Shown: positions 10,545-21,109 of the stretch, one piece after another
Layout of the letters: each line of letters starts with the position of its first letter
Numbering within the stretch: the first letter of the stretch is position 1
Assembly: GCA_045599065.1 (NCBI GenBank)
Contig: JAZRVJ010000015.1
Coordinates: forward strand, 1-35,104
Direction of reading: 5' to 3'
Length of the DNA: 35,104 bases
Origin: Hennigella sp045599065
GTDB taxonomy: Bacteria; Bacillota_I; Bacilli_A; Mycoplasmatales; Mycoplasmoidaceae
The notes under the pieces: model-generated
Seen by the model: the letters and a program-made list of their open reading frames with translations, nothing else
What the model was told of the DNA's origin: nothing
Database searches by the model: none
Position numbers and translations under genes: made by a program

Positions 10545-10554
10545 GGAGCGGAAT

Positions 10555-10701
10555 ATGCAAAGAACATATCAACCCAATAAAGCTAAAAGAGCGAAAACTC
10601 ATGGCTTTTTAGTTAGATCAAAAACAGCTAAAGGACGCAAAGTTCTTAAAGCAAGAAGAGCTAAAGGAAGAAAAAGATTAACTGTTTCTGATGAAAAATA
10701 A
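10555..10701 (+). CDS. rpmH: 50S ribosomal protein L34, 48 aa
   Basis: This small, very basic protein begins MQRTYQPNKAKRAKTHGFL and ends in an Arg/Lys-rich tail, the full L34 pattern. The SD AGGAG at 10544-10548 precedes the ATG. It overlaps rnpA by 11 bases, the typical rpmH-rnpA coupling next to bacterial origins, and opens the plus-strand operon rpmH-rnpA-yidC-ksgA-ispE-gltX. Confidence 0.97.
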   Translation: MQRTYQPNKAKRAKTHGFLVRSKTAKGRKVLKARRAKGRKRLTVSDEK

Positions 10702-11041
10702 AATAGGAACAACTTTAACATCTTTAAAAACAAACAATCAAATTGTTGAGGTTTTAAAAAAGAATAAGAAGTTTAATCTTCCCTTCCTGACAATTTGTAT
10801 TGGAAGAAACACTAATAGATCAAATATTGAATATGCTTTATTAGTCAACAAATCTCAATTTAAGTTGGCAGTCGATAGGAACAAAATTAAAAGGCAGTTA
10901 AGAACTATTCTTTTAACGAGTGAATTTAAAGGCGGAATCAAAATATTATTTAAACCAAACTCTTTATATTTTAAAAAAAGATTCTTTGAAATAAAAAACT
11001 CTATAAATAAAACAATTAAAAAATATCAAAATGGGAAATAA
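10691..11041 (+). CDS. rnpA: Ribonuclease P protein component, 116 aa
   Basis: RnpA is the protein cofactor of RNase P, which matures tRNA 5' ends. The diagnostic basic motif AVDRNKIKRQLR lies about two-thirds through (family pattern A-V-x-R-N-x-I-K-R). The start overlaps the rpmH stop by 11 bases. yidC begins at 11031, 11 bases before its stop, so all three are tightly coupled. The protein is short but whole. Confidence 0.92.
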   Translation: MKNKIGTTLTSLKTNNQIVEVLKKNKKFNLPFLTICIGRNTNRSNIEYALLVNKSQFKLAVDRNKIKRQLRTILLTSEFKGGIKILFKPNSLYFKKRFFEIKNSINKTIKKYQNGK

Positions 11042-12179
11042 ATCAGCATTAAACATATCAGATTTCAATACTATTGAAAACAATGCAGCACAAACAAGTG
11101 CTCCATTTTGAGAAAAATCTAAAGGCAAAAAGATAACAGCCAAAAAAGTATGGCAACAAATTTGAAGATGAACAAAGATAGCCATTTTCCTATTTATGAT
11201 GTTAATGGGTCTTTGGGGATGTTTTCAATCTATGTTTGACCCCGCTGTAGCACAAAACTCTGCTATTGGGGTAGGTCTAGAATTCGGATTCCCATTCGGG
11301 ACTACTGGTGATTTTAGATTTGACCTACAAATGGCCGCAGGTGCATATCAATATAACATATTTACTAATTGATCATTAGCACACGGTCCATTCTATGCAT
11401 TCTTTGTTTGGCCAGCGGCATGAATTATTACACAATTCATGTGAGTTACAAATAATTGGTGAGGCGGAATGAATACTCTATTAGCAATATTCTTGTTGCT
11501 ATTATTCATTAGAATTTTAACGTTAGCAATTTCCTTGAAATCAACACTTCAAACTGAAAAAATGAATGAAATCCAAGGTCAGATGGCGGAAATTAATGCC
11601 AAATATAAAGACCTTAAAGACACACAGTCTAAACAAATGAAGCAACAAGAAACTATGGCCCTTTACAAAAAACACAATGTAAAACCATTTGCAGCATTTG
11701 AGCAAATGTTTTTAACATTACCTATTTTCTTGATTATTTTTAGAGTGGTAACAATTGTTAGACCAATTAAAGTTACTGTATTATTTAATGTTTGGAACTT
11801 TGCCTTAAGCCCATTAAATCAAATATTTAGTAATTTCTTAAATGGTGGATGGCCATATATTTTCTTCCTTCTTTTAGTTGCTGGAAGCCAAGTTGTTTCC
11901 ATGATCATTCCTCAAAGATTAGCTAGAAAGAGATCTAGACTGTCTACAACCTCTTCAAAAGCGGGACAAGAACAAGCCAAGAAATCACAAAGAACACAAT
12001 TAATATTTATGATTGTAATGTGTGTTATCGTTGCTTTCTCTGCGGTCGGCGTAGGAGTTTATTGGTTCCTAAACTCGCTATTCACTCTAGCTCAAGCTGC
12101 AATTCTTCATAAATTAATTCTTAATAAGAGAATGAAAGACAAGGCATCGTCAGCCAAAATTACAAACTTCGAACTATAA
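11031..12179 (+). CDS. yidC: Membrane protein insertase YidC/OxaI, 382 aa
   Basis: YidC inserts membrane proteins alone or with SecYEG. The first 146 codons are crossed by eight Trp-TGA codons and become visible only under code 4. The layout is a basic N-terminal segment, a first membrane helix (IFLFMMLMGLWGCF), an extracellular stretch (DPAVAQNSAIGVGLEFGFPF), then the conserved core: GPFYAFFVWPAAW, the cytoplasmic coiled loop with MNEIQGQMAEINAKYKDL, and later helices with a Gln/Pro-containing SQVVSMIIPQRL. The C-terminus is basic and helps bind ribosomes. It overlaps rnpA by 11 bases and ksgA by one base. Confidence 0.93.
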
Positions 12180-12982
12180 TGGCAAACATCAAACAAATTT
12201 TGAAACAAAAAAAGTTTTATCCTTCTAAAAAAATGGGACAAAACTTTTTAAGTGATATTAATACAATTAATAAAATTTGCGAGAATCTACCCGACTTAAA
12301 TAGTTACGATTGTGTAATTGAAATTGGTCCTGGGTTAGGAGCAATAACTTCTTTTTTAGCTGGCAGATCACCCAAACTAATATGCATTGAGTTAGATAAA
12401 CGCTTATACTTCGATCTTAAGAAAAAATTTGCCAAATATCAAAATCTAGAAATCATTAATGATGACTTTCTTGAACTCGATTTGCCGAAACTATGTCATA
12501 AATTTAAAAAAATAATTATTGTAGCAAACATACCTTATTCTATTACAACACCAATTATTTTAAAATCCTTATCTTTTAAAAAGATAAAAACACTTTACAT
12601 TATGGTTCAAAAAGAGGTTGCGGACAGATGAATTTATTCTAAGGCATCTAATAGGAATGCTTCGACAAATATCATTAATTATTATTTTGATGTAAAAAAA
12701 GTTTTCAATATAAAAAATTCTTGTTTTGTTCCTGTCCCAAAAGTTGATTCTTCTATGGTTTTGTTAAACAAAAAAAACAATGAAGAATATGACAAAAACT
12801 TTTATGATTTTATGAAACCATTTTTCCTTGCGAAACGTAAAAAACTTTTAAATAATATTCCAAAAGGAATAGATAAAAGGGAACTTATAGGTTTACTTAA
12901 AAAACTTGGCTTTGACAACAATGTCCGTTCAGAACAACTAACTTACGAAGATTGAAGGAAAATATATTTGTTTTTTAAATAA
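12179..12982 (+). CDS. ksgA: 16S rRNA dimethyladenosine transferase, 267 aa
   Basis: KsgA dimethylates two adjacent adenines in the 3' hairpin of 16S rRNA late in 30S assembly. Motifs: KKMGQNFLSD at the start, the SAM-binding IEIGPGLGAITSF, the acidic loop ICIELDKR, and the catalytic NIPYSITTPI (NxPY). Trp-TGA codons at 12629-12631 and 12953-12955 interrupt the standard-code frame. The ATG overlaps the yidC stop (TAATG). ispE starts two bases after its stop. Confidence 0.95.
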
Positions 12983-12983
12983 C

Positions 12984-13727
12984 ATGAAGCTAAAAGCATA
13001 CGCAAAAGTAAATTTAGGTTTAAAGGTTTTCAAGAGAAACAACGAGACAAAACACAGAGTTGACTCTATTTTATATTTATGTAATAATCTATATGACTCT
13101 ATAGAAATTCAAAAGAGTAAAAAATGTACCATTTCTTATTTTTATAAACACCACAAAATAAGTGTTGAAGAATGTTTGATTAGCAAGGTTCTAAACTATT
13201 TACATGAGAAATTTGATTTAAATATTAATTATCAAATTAGAGTTGATAAGCGTATACCGATTGGCGCTGGTTTAGGTGGTGGGTCTTCTGATGCGGCAAC
13301 CGTGATTAATTATTTAATTAGAGGCAAAAAGATAAACCTAGACCTACAAGATATAGCAATACAACTAGGAAGCGACATTCCCTTCTTTTTGAGTAAATAC
13401 CAAATAGCGAGAGTTAAAAATTTTGGTGAACACGTTTCCCCCATTTATGATTGAGAACCAAAAATTAAATTACACATTAACAACGTGTTTGCATCCACAG
13501 AAAAGATTTTCGATTTATTAGATAAAGACCCGTTTTACAAATCACAAGTTAATATTGATACAATAATTAAAAATCATATTTATAAACAACATAACAATGT
13601 TGTTTATAATGATTTAACTAAATATATAATACAAAGTGATAAACAACTAGAAAAGATTTTTAGTGAGTTTAAAGATTATGGCTGATTTACTGGAGCCGGA
13701 TCAACAATTGTTACATTAGAGGATTAA
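12984..13727 (+). CDS. ispE: 4-diphosphocytidyl-2-C-methyl-D-erythritol kinase, 247 aa
   Basis: IspE phosphorylates CDP-methylerythritol in the MEP route to isoprenoid precursors. The GHMP-kinase ATP loop is PIGAGLGGGSSDAATV near residue 95, preceded by KAYAKVNLGLKVF at the start (motif 1). The C-terminal GAGSTIVTL corresponds to motif 3. Trp-TGA at 13452-13454 and 13683-13685. It is shorter than typical IspE (about 280-290 aa), missing mainly linker length. It overlaps nothing but is only one base from ksgA, the common ksgA-ispE order in Firmicutes. ispD is present later in the window, which supports a working MEP branch. Confidence 0.87.
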
Positions 13728-13729
13728 TT

Positions 13730-15178
13730 ATGAAAAAAAGAGTAAGATATGCACCAAGTCCAACAGGCTTTTTCCATGTTGGTGGCGCCAGAACAGCATT
13801 ATTTAACTATCTTTATACAAAACACGAAGGCGGGGATTTTATTTTAAGAATTGAAGATACGGACCAAGAAAGAAATGTTGAAGGCGGTATTGAATCTCAA
13901 ATTAATAATCTTGAATGAATGGGAATAAAAATTGATGAATCTTTAAAGAACCCAGGGGAATATGGGCCATATGTCCAAACCCTAAAACTAAAAAGATATC
14001 AAGAATTAGCTTATAAACTTTTAGAAGAAGGAAAAGCTTATAGATGTTTTTGTACTAAAGAAGAACTAGATGCAAACAGAACGCAAGCTATGTCTGGTGG
14101 TCAAACACCAAAATATAATAGACACTGTTTGTACTTAACAAAAGAAGAAATTCAATCAAAGTTAGATGCAAAAACCCCCTTTACTATTAGATTAAAAATA
14201 AAAGACAACACACAAATATCATGGAATGACATGATTAGAGGGAAAGTGTCAGTTCCAACTTCAGCTTTGACTGATCCTGTAATTTTAAAATCTAACGGTA
14301 TACCAATGTATAACTTTGGTGTTGTTGTTGACGATTATGACATGAAAATTACTCACGTGCTAAGAGGAGAAGAACACATTTCTAACACTCCTTATCAAAT
14401 TGCAATTAAAGAAGCGCTTGGTTTTGATAGTCAACCAATTGAATATGGTCATCTATCAGTTATTGTGAATAAAGAAGGCAAAAAATTATCTAAAAGAGAT
14501 AAATCTCTTAAACAATTTATTCAAGATTATCAAGACATGGGTTTTTATCCTCACGCTATAGTTAATTTCTTAGCCTTGTTGGGTTGAGCTCCATCAAACA
14601 ACAAAGAAATTATGTCAATGGAAGAACTAATTCAAAACTTTGATGTTAACCACGTTTCTAAAGCACCAACATTTTTTGATTACAATAAAATGCTATGAGT
14701 CGGGAACAAATACTTTGTTTCAATGTCTGATGCCGAATACTTAAAATTTGTAGATAAGTATGTAACAATAGATTTTAAGGAATATTCGAATAGAAAGAAT
14801 GACATTCTTTTATTGTTTAAAAAGCAAGTATCATATGCAACTGCATTAAATAATTTAATTAAAGAAACTTTCTTGGTTGACAGAGAACAAACAAACGAAT
14901 TTAGGAAGACACTTGCCAACCCTGTGTGGCAAAAAACACTGCATGCTTTTCATGATGTAATCTCTAAAGCGCAAGAAGATATTTCTTTTGTTGAAGCCAA
15001 AGACATCATTAATAAATCTAAAGATTTATCAGGAAACAAAGGACAAGATTTATTTATGCCAATTAGATTAGCTATAACTGGCTTAGAACACGGCCCTGAA
15101 TTAAATAAAATAATGTCTATTTTAGGTAAGACAACAATTATTAAAAGATTAAAGGGTGTTTTAGTGTATGGAAAATAA
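13730..15178 (+). CDS. gltX: Glutamyl-tRNA synthetase, 482 aa
   Basis: GltX charges tRNA(Glu) and, in bacteria lacking GlnRS, often tRNA(Gln) for later amidation. The class I signature is near the start: APSPTGFFHVGGARTALFNY (HIGH-like HVGG), then LRIEDTDQER. The second motif KKLSKRD (KMSKS-like) lies near residue 250. The C-terminal anticodon-binding region follows, ending in GLEHGPELNKIMSILG. Trp-TGA codons are at 13916-13918 and 14585-14587, plus one near 14697. It begins two bases after ispE and overlaps the HD-domain gene by 11 bases. Confidence 0.97.
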
Positions 15179-16370
15179 AACGAATTTTATTAAAGATGTT
15201 GTTCATGGCGAAATAGCTATTGAACACGAATGAGCATCTGAAATTCTACGCAGCAGAGAATTTGCTAGATTAAGTAGAATCAAGCAATTAGGTTTAACGA
15301 TGAGGCTGTTCCCCAACGCAACTCATACAAGATATGCTCACTCTCTTGGTGCATACTACCTAGCAAACCAAATTGTTAAACAATTGGGTTGCTTTACTCA
15401 ACAAGATGCAGAAGAATTAGCTGCCGCAGCATTATTACACGATTTAGGACACGGGCCACACTCTCACGCTTTTGAATCATACACACAAATTGAACACGAA
15501 ATGTACTCAAAACAAATGATTCTAGATTCAAGCACCGAGATTAATCAAATATTGATTAAACATAAAATCAATCCAAAAAATGTTGTTTCAATTTTGGATC
15601 ACAATCATCCAAACCCATTTTTAAATGATTTGATAAGTAGTCAAATAGATGTTGATAGAATGGACTATCTTCAAAGAGACGCACAATTTACAGGTGCGTG
15701 CTATGGAAATATAGACTCATCTATGATTATTAAATGATCAACAATCCAAGAAAATAAAATTTGTTTCTTTGGCAAAGCCATTAGTTCTATTGAAAACTTT
15801 TTGCTTGCTAGGTATCACATGTATAAGCAAGTAAGTGAAGAACCTAAAATGGCAGCACTAACCCAACTACTGAGAAAAATGTTAGCTAGATTTAAAACAC
15901 TTTATAGAAAAAACAAAAAGCGTGTAGTCAACAAAAATAATATGGCATCTTATTTTGATCCGTGGTTGAATGATAAACCATTTACATTAGATCAATATAT
16001 AGATATTGACGATACCAAGTTTGAAATGTTTATTGATCAAATGCAATATGAAAAAGACCCCTTTATTTTAGAGGCATACAAACTATACTCATCATTTGCT
16101 AACAGTGATTATAAAGTTGTTTTATATAGTAAAACCAATTTAGAGAAATACAAAAAAGAAATTTCTTCAAAAACAAAACATCCTCAGCTTTATATTCATA
16201 AATGTAGAATAAATAACAAAGCAATTTATAAGAAGGATGAACAACCAATATGAATCTATGATTCATCTACAAAAAAAGTATACAGTCTTGATCAACAAAG
16301 TTTGGTAATAAAGAAATTGATTAAGGCAACTAAACCACTTGAGGTATTAGTAATCAATAATAATATATAA
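15168..16370 (+). CDS. HD-domain phosphohydrolase (dNTPase/SAMHD1-like), 400 aa
   Basis: The protein matches HD-domain deoxynucleotide triphosphohydrolase-like proteins, which remove triphosphate from dNTPs or act on related phosphate esters. Metal-ligand motif: His58 in THTRYAHSLG, His91-Asp92 in LLHDLGHGPHSH, and a later Asp in SSQIDVDRMDYLQRDA. The opening ENKTNFIKDVVHGEIAIEHEW is typical of the family. The gene starts 11 bases inside the gltX end and is crossed by Trp-TGA codons near 15228, 15735 and 16251. Together with tdk, the deoxynucleoside kinase and NrdD it would help balance dNTP pools. Substrate is an inference. Confidence 0.85.
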
Positions 16371-16396
16371 TAGATATAACTTTCAAAGGAACAACT

Positions 16397-16849
16397 ATGG
16401 ATAAAGCAATTATTTCAAATATATATGATTTAGCTAAAGACAAATATGGCAAAAAACCATTTACTTTTCAACAACTATGAAAAGAATTAATTAAAAAACT
16501 TAAATTGGATAAAGATGAACAAGCCCAAGTTGGTCATGTTTATTCATCTATGTTACAAGATCACAGATTTATATTTGCTGGGAACAACGAATGAAAACTA
16601 AGAGAATATCTTACTCTTGATGAACAAGCAGAACTTTCTAATGCTTTATATGACTTTAAGCAAGAAGAAACCGAAGAAAGAAAAAGAGTTGCTGGATTAT
16701 CTAAAGAAACAGATTACGATTTCTTTTATGATGAAGAAGAACAAGAGTTGATGGCTTTTGAAAATATGAAAAAGCTTGATGATGAAGATATAGAAGACGA
16801 AGAAAAAGAAGAAGAATCAGAAACTGAAGAAGATGAAGAAGACGCCTAA
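16397..16849 (+). CDS. rpoE: RNA polymerase delta subunit, 150 aa
   Basis: RpoE (delta) of Firmicutes and mollicutes increases transcription specificity and RNA polymerase recycling. It has an N-terminal helical HARE-HTH domain, residues about 1-75 with KPFTFQQLWKELIKKL, and a long acidic disordered C-terminus rich in Glu/Asp (DDEDIEDEEKEEESETEEDE). The SD AAAGGA lies nine bases before the ATG. TGA codons in the N-terminal domain read as Trp. It ends in a terminator. Confidence 0.93.
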
Positions 16850-16868
16850 AAGTGTCTTTTTTATTTTT
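16839..16868 (+). terminator. Intrinsic terminator after rpoE
   Basis: The arms AAGACGC and GTGTCTT (one G-U pair) with a CTAAAA loop start inside the rpoE end and are followed by a T-rich run. Confidence 0.75.
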
Positions 16869-16888
16869 TGTTATATAACAAAAAATAA
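16861..16888. promoter_or_regulatory. Perfect 28-base palindrome upstream of fba
   Basis: The sequence reads TTATTTTTTGTTAT followed by its exact complement ATAACAAAAAATAA. It begins in the T-run of the rpoE terminator and ends just before the fba -10 region (TATAAA 16891-16896), where a -35 or operator would lie. It may be a second terminator hairpin or a regulator site. Confidence 0.5.
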
Positions 16889-16922
16889 TATATAAATAAT
16901 ATAGGACGAAAAGGACTATATT

Positions 16923-17798
16923 ATGAAACTTGTTAATATGACTGAAATGCTAAAAAAAGCAAAAGCAGGGCATTATGCTGTAGCTGCAATTAATATCAAC
17001 AACCTTGAATGAATTGGAGCAGTATTAGAAGGCGCTCAAGCAGCAAAAGCACCAATTATTTTAGGTGTATCTGCTGGAGCAGCAAAATACATGAATGGAT
17101 GAAAAAACGTTGCTGACATGGTTAACAATGTTATGAATACTAAAAAAATTAGTGTTCCTGTTGCATTGCACGTTGACCACGGTAAATATGAAGCTTGTAT
17201 TGAAGCATTAGAGGCTGGTTTTAGTTCGGTTATGTTTGATGGTTCATCATTCCCCTTTGCTGAAAATCTAACTAAAACAAAAGAAATTGTGAAATTAGCA
17301 AATAAGAACAACGCTTCTGTTGAAGCAGAAGTTGGTGGAATAGGCGGAACTGAAGATGGCATTACATCTAATGGAGAAATCGCCAATGTAGATGAATGTG
17401 CACAAATTGCTGCCACGACAGGCATTTCTTGTTTAGCGGCAGGAATTGGAAACATTCATGGTATTTATCCCGCTGATTGAAAAGGTTTAAATTTTGCTAA
17501 ATTAGAAGAAATTTCTAAAAATGTAAATGGGTTACCATTAGTTTTACATGGTGGAACAGGAATTCCTGAAGATCAAATTAAAAAAGCAATAAGCTTAGGT
17601 ATTTGCAAGATTAATGTTAATACAGAATGTCAATTAGCTTTTGCTGAAGCTATTAGAAAATACATTGAGGAAAAGAAAGATTTAGATAAAAAAGCCAAAG
17701 GCTTTGATCCTAGGAAACTTTTAAAGCCAGGATGCGAAGCTATTAAAGCCAAAGTTATTGAAAAAATAACTATGTTTGGATCAAAAGATAAAGCATAA
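16923..17798 (+). CDS. fba: Class II fructose-bisphosphate aldolase, 291 aa
   Basis: This glycolytic zinc aldolase splits fructose-1,6-bisphosphate into two triose phosphates. Zinc-binding HVDHG lies near residue 83 (usually HLDHG). Further motifs: DGSSFPFAENLTKTKEIV, EAEVGGIGGTEDG (typical second signature), GIGNIHGIYPADW and HGGTGIPEDQIKKAISLG with the DINxT-equivalent KINVNTE. The SD AAAAGGA precedes the ATG. Several Trp-TGA codons cross the gene. It overlaps ychF by one base (TAATG). Confidence 0.96.
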
Positions 17799-18895
17799 TG
17801 AATTTGTTTGTTGGAATAGTTGGCTTACCCAACGTTGGAAAATCCACTTTATTTAATGCTATAACTAATTCACAAGTTGAAGCAGCCAATTATCCTTTTG
17901 CCACAATTGAACCAAATGTAGGAATAGTTGCTGTACCTGATAAAAGGTTATATGATTTATCATCGCTTATTAATCCTACAAAAACCACACCAGCTATTTG
18001 TCAATTTGTAGACATTGCCGGATTGGTTAAGGGAGCAAGTAAAGGCGAAGGATTAGGAAACCAATTCCTTGCCAACATTAGAGAAGCAGATGCTATTTGT
18101 CATGTAGTAAGGTGTTTTGAAAATAAGGATATAACACATGTTTATAATTCTGTTGACCCCAAAAGAGACGTAGAAATAATTAACTTAGAGTTAATTGTTG
18201 CTGACTTAGATGTTGTTAATAAGAAAATAGAAAAAGTTCACAGAAAAGCACTTAGCGGGGACAAAACTGCACAATTCTTGGACAATCTCTATGCTAAAGT
18301 TAAAAAACAACTTCAAGACAACAAATTAGTTAAAGACTTAAGTTTTGATGAAGAAGAGCTAAAACAAATAAAAACGGACAACTTCTTAACTTTCAAACCA
18401 ACATTATTTGTAGCCAATGTTGATGAGAAATCCATTGCTCATCCTGAAAACAACAAACACCTAGAAGCACTAAAATCTTGTTGTAAGAAAGATGATATTG
18501 TTATTCCTATTTCTGCACAAATAGAATATGAAATTTCAAAATTATCCGATGGGGATAAAAAACCATTTATGGAAGACTTAGGTTTAAAGCAAACAGGATT
18601 ATCAACCGTTATTGTTCAGGCATACAAATTATTAAATCTTTCTAGTTTCTTTACCTTTGGTAAAGATGAAGTAAAGGCCTGAACATTCATTAATGGAATG
18701 TCCGCCCCTGAATGTGCGGGATTAATACATACCGACATTCAAAAAGGTTTTATTAGGGCCGAGGTAATGAATTCTCAAGATCTGATAAAACTTAAAACAG
18801 AAAATGAAGTTAAAGCTAAAGGACTATTAAGAGTAGAAGGAAAGGATTATCTGATTAAAGATGGGGATGTTGTTTATTTCAGATTTAATGTATAG
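17798..18895 (+). CDS. ychF: Ribosome-binding ATPase YchF/Obg-family, 365 aa
   Basis: YchF binds ribosomes and hydrolyses ATP in preference to GTP. G1 GLPNVGKSTLFN is at residues 7-18; G3 is DIAGLVKGASKGEG; NVDEK is in the position of the changed G4 (NxxE type) that gives ATP specificity. The C-terminal TGS domain ends in GKDYLIKDGDVVYFRFNV. Trp-TGA at 18680-18682. The start is coupled to fba and tdk follows after 8 bases. Confidence 0.97.
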
Positions 18896-18903
18896 GAGGA
18901 ATT

Positions 18904-19527
18904 ATGGCAAAAGTTAATGCATTTAATATACAAAAAGGATGGATAGAAGTTATCTGTGGACCAATGTTCTCAGGTAAATCTGAAGAATTATTAAGAAGAT
19001 TAAATCTTCTTCAATATTCTGAAGTTGATTATTTAATCTTTACACCAAAGATTGATACTAGATCAGGCGAAAAAACGGCTAAAAGTAGAGATGGAAGGAA
19101 ACTTGAATCTATTACAGTTTCCACATCCCTAGAAATAATTGACAAAGTCAACTCTTCTCAAAAAGATTTACAAGTAATAGCAATAGACGAAGCACAATTC
19201 TTTGATGAGGAATTGCCTGATGTATGTAATCATTTAGCAAACAACGGATACATTGTTATGGTTGCCGGACTAGATATGGATTCCTTTGGGAAACCTTTTG
19301 GGCAAATGGCTCTTTTATTAGCTTCTGCCGAAAGAGTTACAAAGCTAAAAGCTATATGTACTCAATGTGGTGCTAACGCCACTTTTTCTGATCATGATGA
19401 TGAAAGATCAATTGATAATAATATAATGGTAGGAGATAAGAAAGAATACTCTGCTAAATGTAGAAGGTGTCACTCCCACGTTAGAGATTTGACCTCAAAT
19501 CTACCAGAAGTAAGAAAGGCGAATTAA
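18904..19527 (+). CDS. tdk: Thymidine kinase, 207 aa
   Basis: Tdk phosphorylates thymidine in salvage. P-loop GPMFSGKSEELLRR is near residues 19-32, the lasso and acidic motif AIDEAQFFD follows, and a zinc site of two CxxC pairs is at about 152/155 (CTQC) and 186/189 (CRRC). The SD AGGAGGAAT is strong. It is third in the fba-ychF-tdk-membrane protein run. All family motifs are present. Confidence 0.97.
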   Translation: MAKVNAFNIQKGWIEVICGPMFSGKSEELLRRLNLLQYSEVDYLIFTPKIDTRSGEKTAKSRDGRKLESITVSTSLEIIDKVNSSQKDLQVIAIDEAQFFDEELPDVCNHLANNGYIVMVAGLDMDSFGKPFGQMALLLASAERVTKLKAICTQCGANATFSDHDDERSIDNNIMVGDKKEYSAKCRRCHSHVRDLTSNLPEVRKAN

Positions 19528-19528
19528 T

Positions 19529-20806
19529 ATGCAACCAATAAATTGACCAATTGAAGCACTAAATATTGTGCCACCAATAATTTTTATAGTACTTATAGTA
19601 GCATTTCCACTTATTGGTTTAGCTGCTGGTTGGAAAAGAGCAGCATTCTGAGGTGGTGGCAGTTTATTGTTTTATGTAATAGGATTATTAATTTGAAGAT
19701 TTGCAGGGGTTGCTATAGTAACACCTATTCTAAACATGCTAAAAGATTTGTTAAAGGAATTTTTGGGTGATAAAGAATTGACACCGCAACTTGCCGTATC
19801 GTTATTAGCTCCAGTCTGATTTATATTATTTATGGCTGTGTCTGAACTAATCCTCTTAATTAATTATTATGCATGATATAAAAGAGTTGTTGGCCTTAAA
19901 AAGATTGGTGTCCAAGACAAAAAAACAGGAAAAATTAAAAAACAATACATAAAAGTTAATCCAAAAGCAGGAACTGTTGGCTACAAAGTAGGGAACAGAC
20001 TAGGCGGATTTGCTATGTTAGGACTTTTAACGCTTCCAACAACAATTGCATTTACACAAGCAATTTATTGTGGTGTGACATCAAGTTCAACAAGAACAAA
20101 CAATAAATTATCAGCAAATATATATAAAGGCCTTTTAAAATTAAGTGAAGGACCGTTTGGTTGATTAACTTATTCTACGCAAACTTGTCGTGATTTTGAT
20201 GCAGCATATAGTGCATTAGTATTGATGAATTCTCAAATAGGAGATAAAGACATAATGTCATATATTGAACAAGACATAACTAATAATATTAAAGATGTTA
20301 TGGCTGGAATACAAGAAATGGATATAGGTCAAACTGGTGGTGAAGAAGATGTTGCTGAATCAATAAATAATTTAGCCGAATCATGAAACACGCTAGTAGA
20401 TGCCTACCCGGACGAAATTGGTGCAGTGTTCTCTTCATCTAACGCTGTTGAACTTGTAAAACAATTTATGCCCGAAGATGTGGCTTCCGAACTAATTATT
20501 GATTCAACAAACATTGACAATATTGAAGCAATAATGAATGATTTGATTCCTCAATACATTAGTGGTTCAATAGGCGGCAAAGAAATAGAACCTCTAAAAC
20601 AAATAGAAATTACAGAAGAGTCATTTAATAGCTTTACAACCTTCTTTGTTGATCTGATAACATTTAATGGTGGTTCTGAAGAAGAAATTGAAGAGTTAAA
20701 GGAAGTAACGGCGAATTCAATGAAAGATATTATCAGTCTTGTGTTTATTTATCCAGGGATGCCTGTTACTCCGTTTACACCTATACCAGAACAATTGGTG
20801 ATATAA
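19529..20806 (+). CDS. Multi-pass membrane protein, unknown function, 425 aa
   Basis: Under code 4 the frame is open from an ATG one base after the tdk stop. It predicts four hydrophobic segments, roughly residues 12-35, 40-62, 86-110 and 150-175, followed by about 240 polar residues with many acidic and Asn/Ser residues. Six Trp-TGA codons lie in the first 220 residues. The N-terminal GLAAGWKRAAFWGGGS followed by a hydrophobic run is reminiscent of CvpA-like proteins, but the match is weak. The soluble C-terminal part has no motif I recognise. It ends in a terminator and shares a transcript with tdk. Confidence 0.7.
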
Positions 20807-20835
20807 AAAAACACCCAACTGGGTGTTTTTCTTTT
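20806..20835. terminator. Bidirectional intrinsic terminator
   Basis: The near-perfect stem AAAAACACCCA / TGGGTGTTTTT serves the membrane-protein gene on the plus strand and the 66-residue NrdD-tail gene on the minus strand. Confidence 0.9.
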
Positions 20836-21034
20836 ACTCATGTAGAGGTTTAGTGTAGTTCTCTTCGTGTAGATTATTATGATCTACTCTTGCAGATCTT
20901 TCTTTAACCTTTGATTCACAGAATCTTTCATCAAAAGATAAGTATCCTGTAATTCTAGAAATTTCACATATGTGTGTTGAACCACACACTGGGCATTTCT
21001 TTTCGCCCGCTCTTAGATAAGTAACTTTTCCCAT
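20834..21034 (-). CDS. Separate glycyl-radical domain of class III ribonucleotide reductase, 66 aa
   Basis: The protein carries the C-terminal half of NrdD: zinc-ribbon Cys14-x-x-Cys17 (KKCPVCGS), the glycyl-radical loop SRITGYL with Gly30 at the radical position, and the family-end pattern FDERFxxxKxxERxxRVDH. In ordinary NrdD these lie at the very end of the large chain. Here the large chain (21626-23569) stops at Cys641/Cys644 and lacks them. The gene has its own ATG, SD GAAGGAGTC (21041-21049) and -10 TATAAT (21056-21061), and sits beyond nrdG. I infer it docks onto NrdD as a separate subunit and completes the zinc site with the other pair of cysteines. Extra Cys23 and Cys39 are of unknown role. 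The 15-residue tail after RVDH is not recognised. Confidence 0.85.
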   Translation of the reverse strand: MGKVTYLRAGEKKCPVCGSTHICEISRITGYLSFDERFCESKVKERSARVDHNNLHEENYTKPLHE

Positions 21035-21055
21035 AATTAAGACTCCTTCACTTTC

Positions 21056-21061
21056 ATTATA
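21056..21061 (-). promoter_or_regulatory. -10 box for the 66-residue NrdD-tail gene
   Basis: TATAAT on the minus strand, about 22 bases before the ATG, suggests this gene has a promoter independent of nrdD-nrdG. No clear -35 is visible. Confidence 0.45.
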
Positions 21062-21082
21062 TTACTCATTCACTTTTTTGGT

Positions 21083-21109
21083 GTTGAATTTTGTTATACA
21101 AAATTCAAC
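21083..21109. promoter_or_regulatory. Strong hairpin between nrdG and the NrdD-tail gene
   Basis: The perfect 11-base arms GTTGAATTTTG and CAAAATTCAAC are separated by TTATA. On the minus strand no T-run follows it, so it is not a standard terminator. It may be an mRNA-stabilising or processing hairpin, or an operator for the small gene's promoter. Confidence 0.5.
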
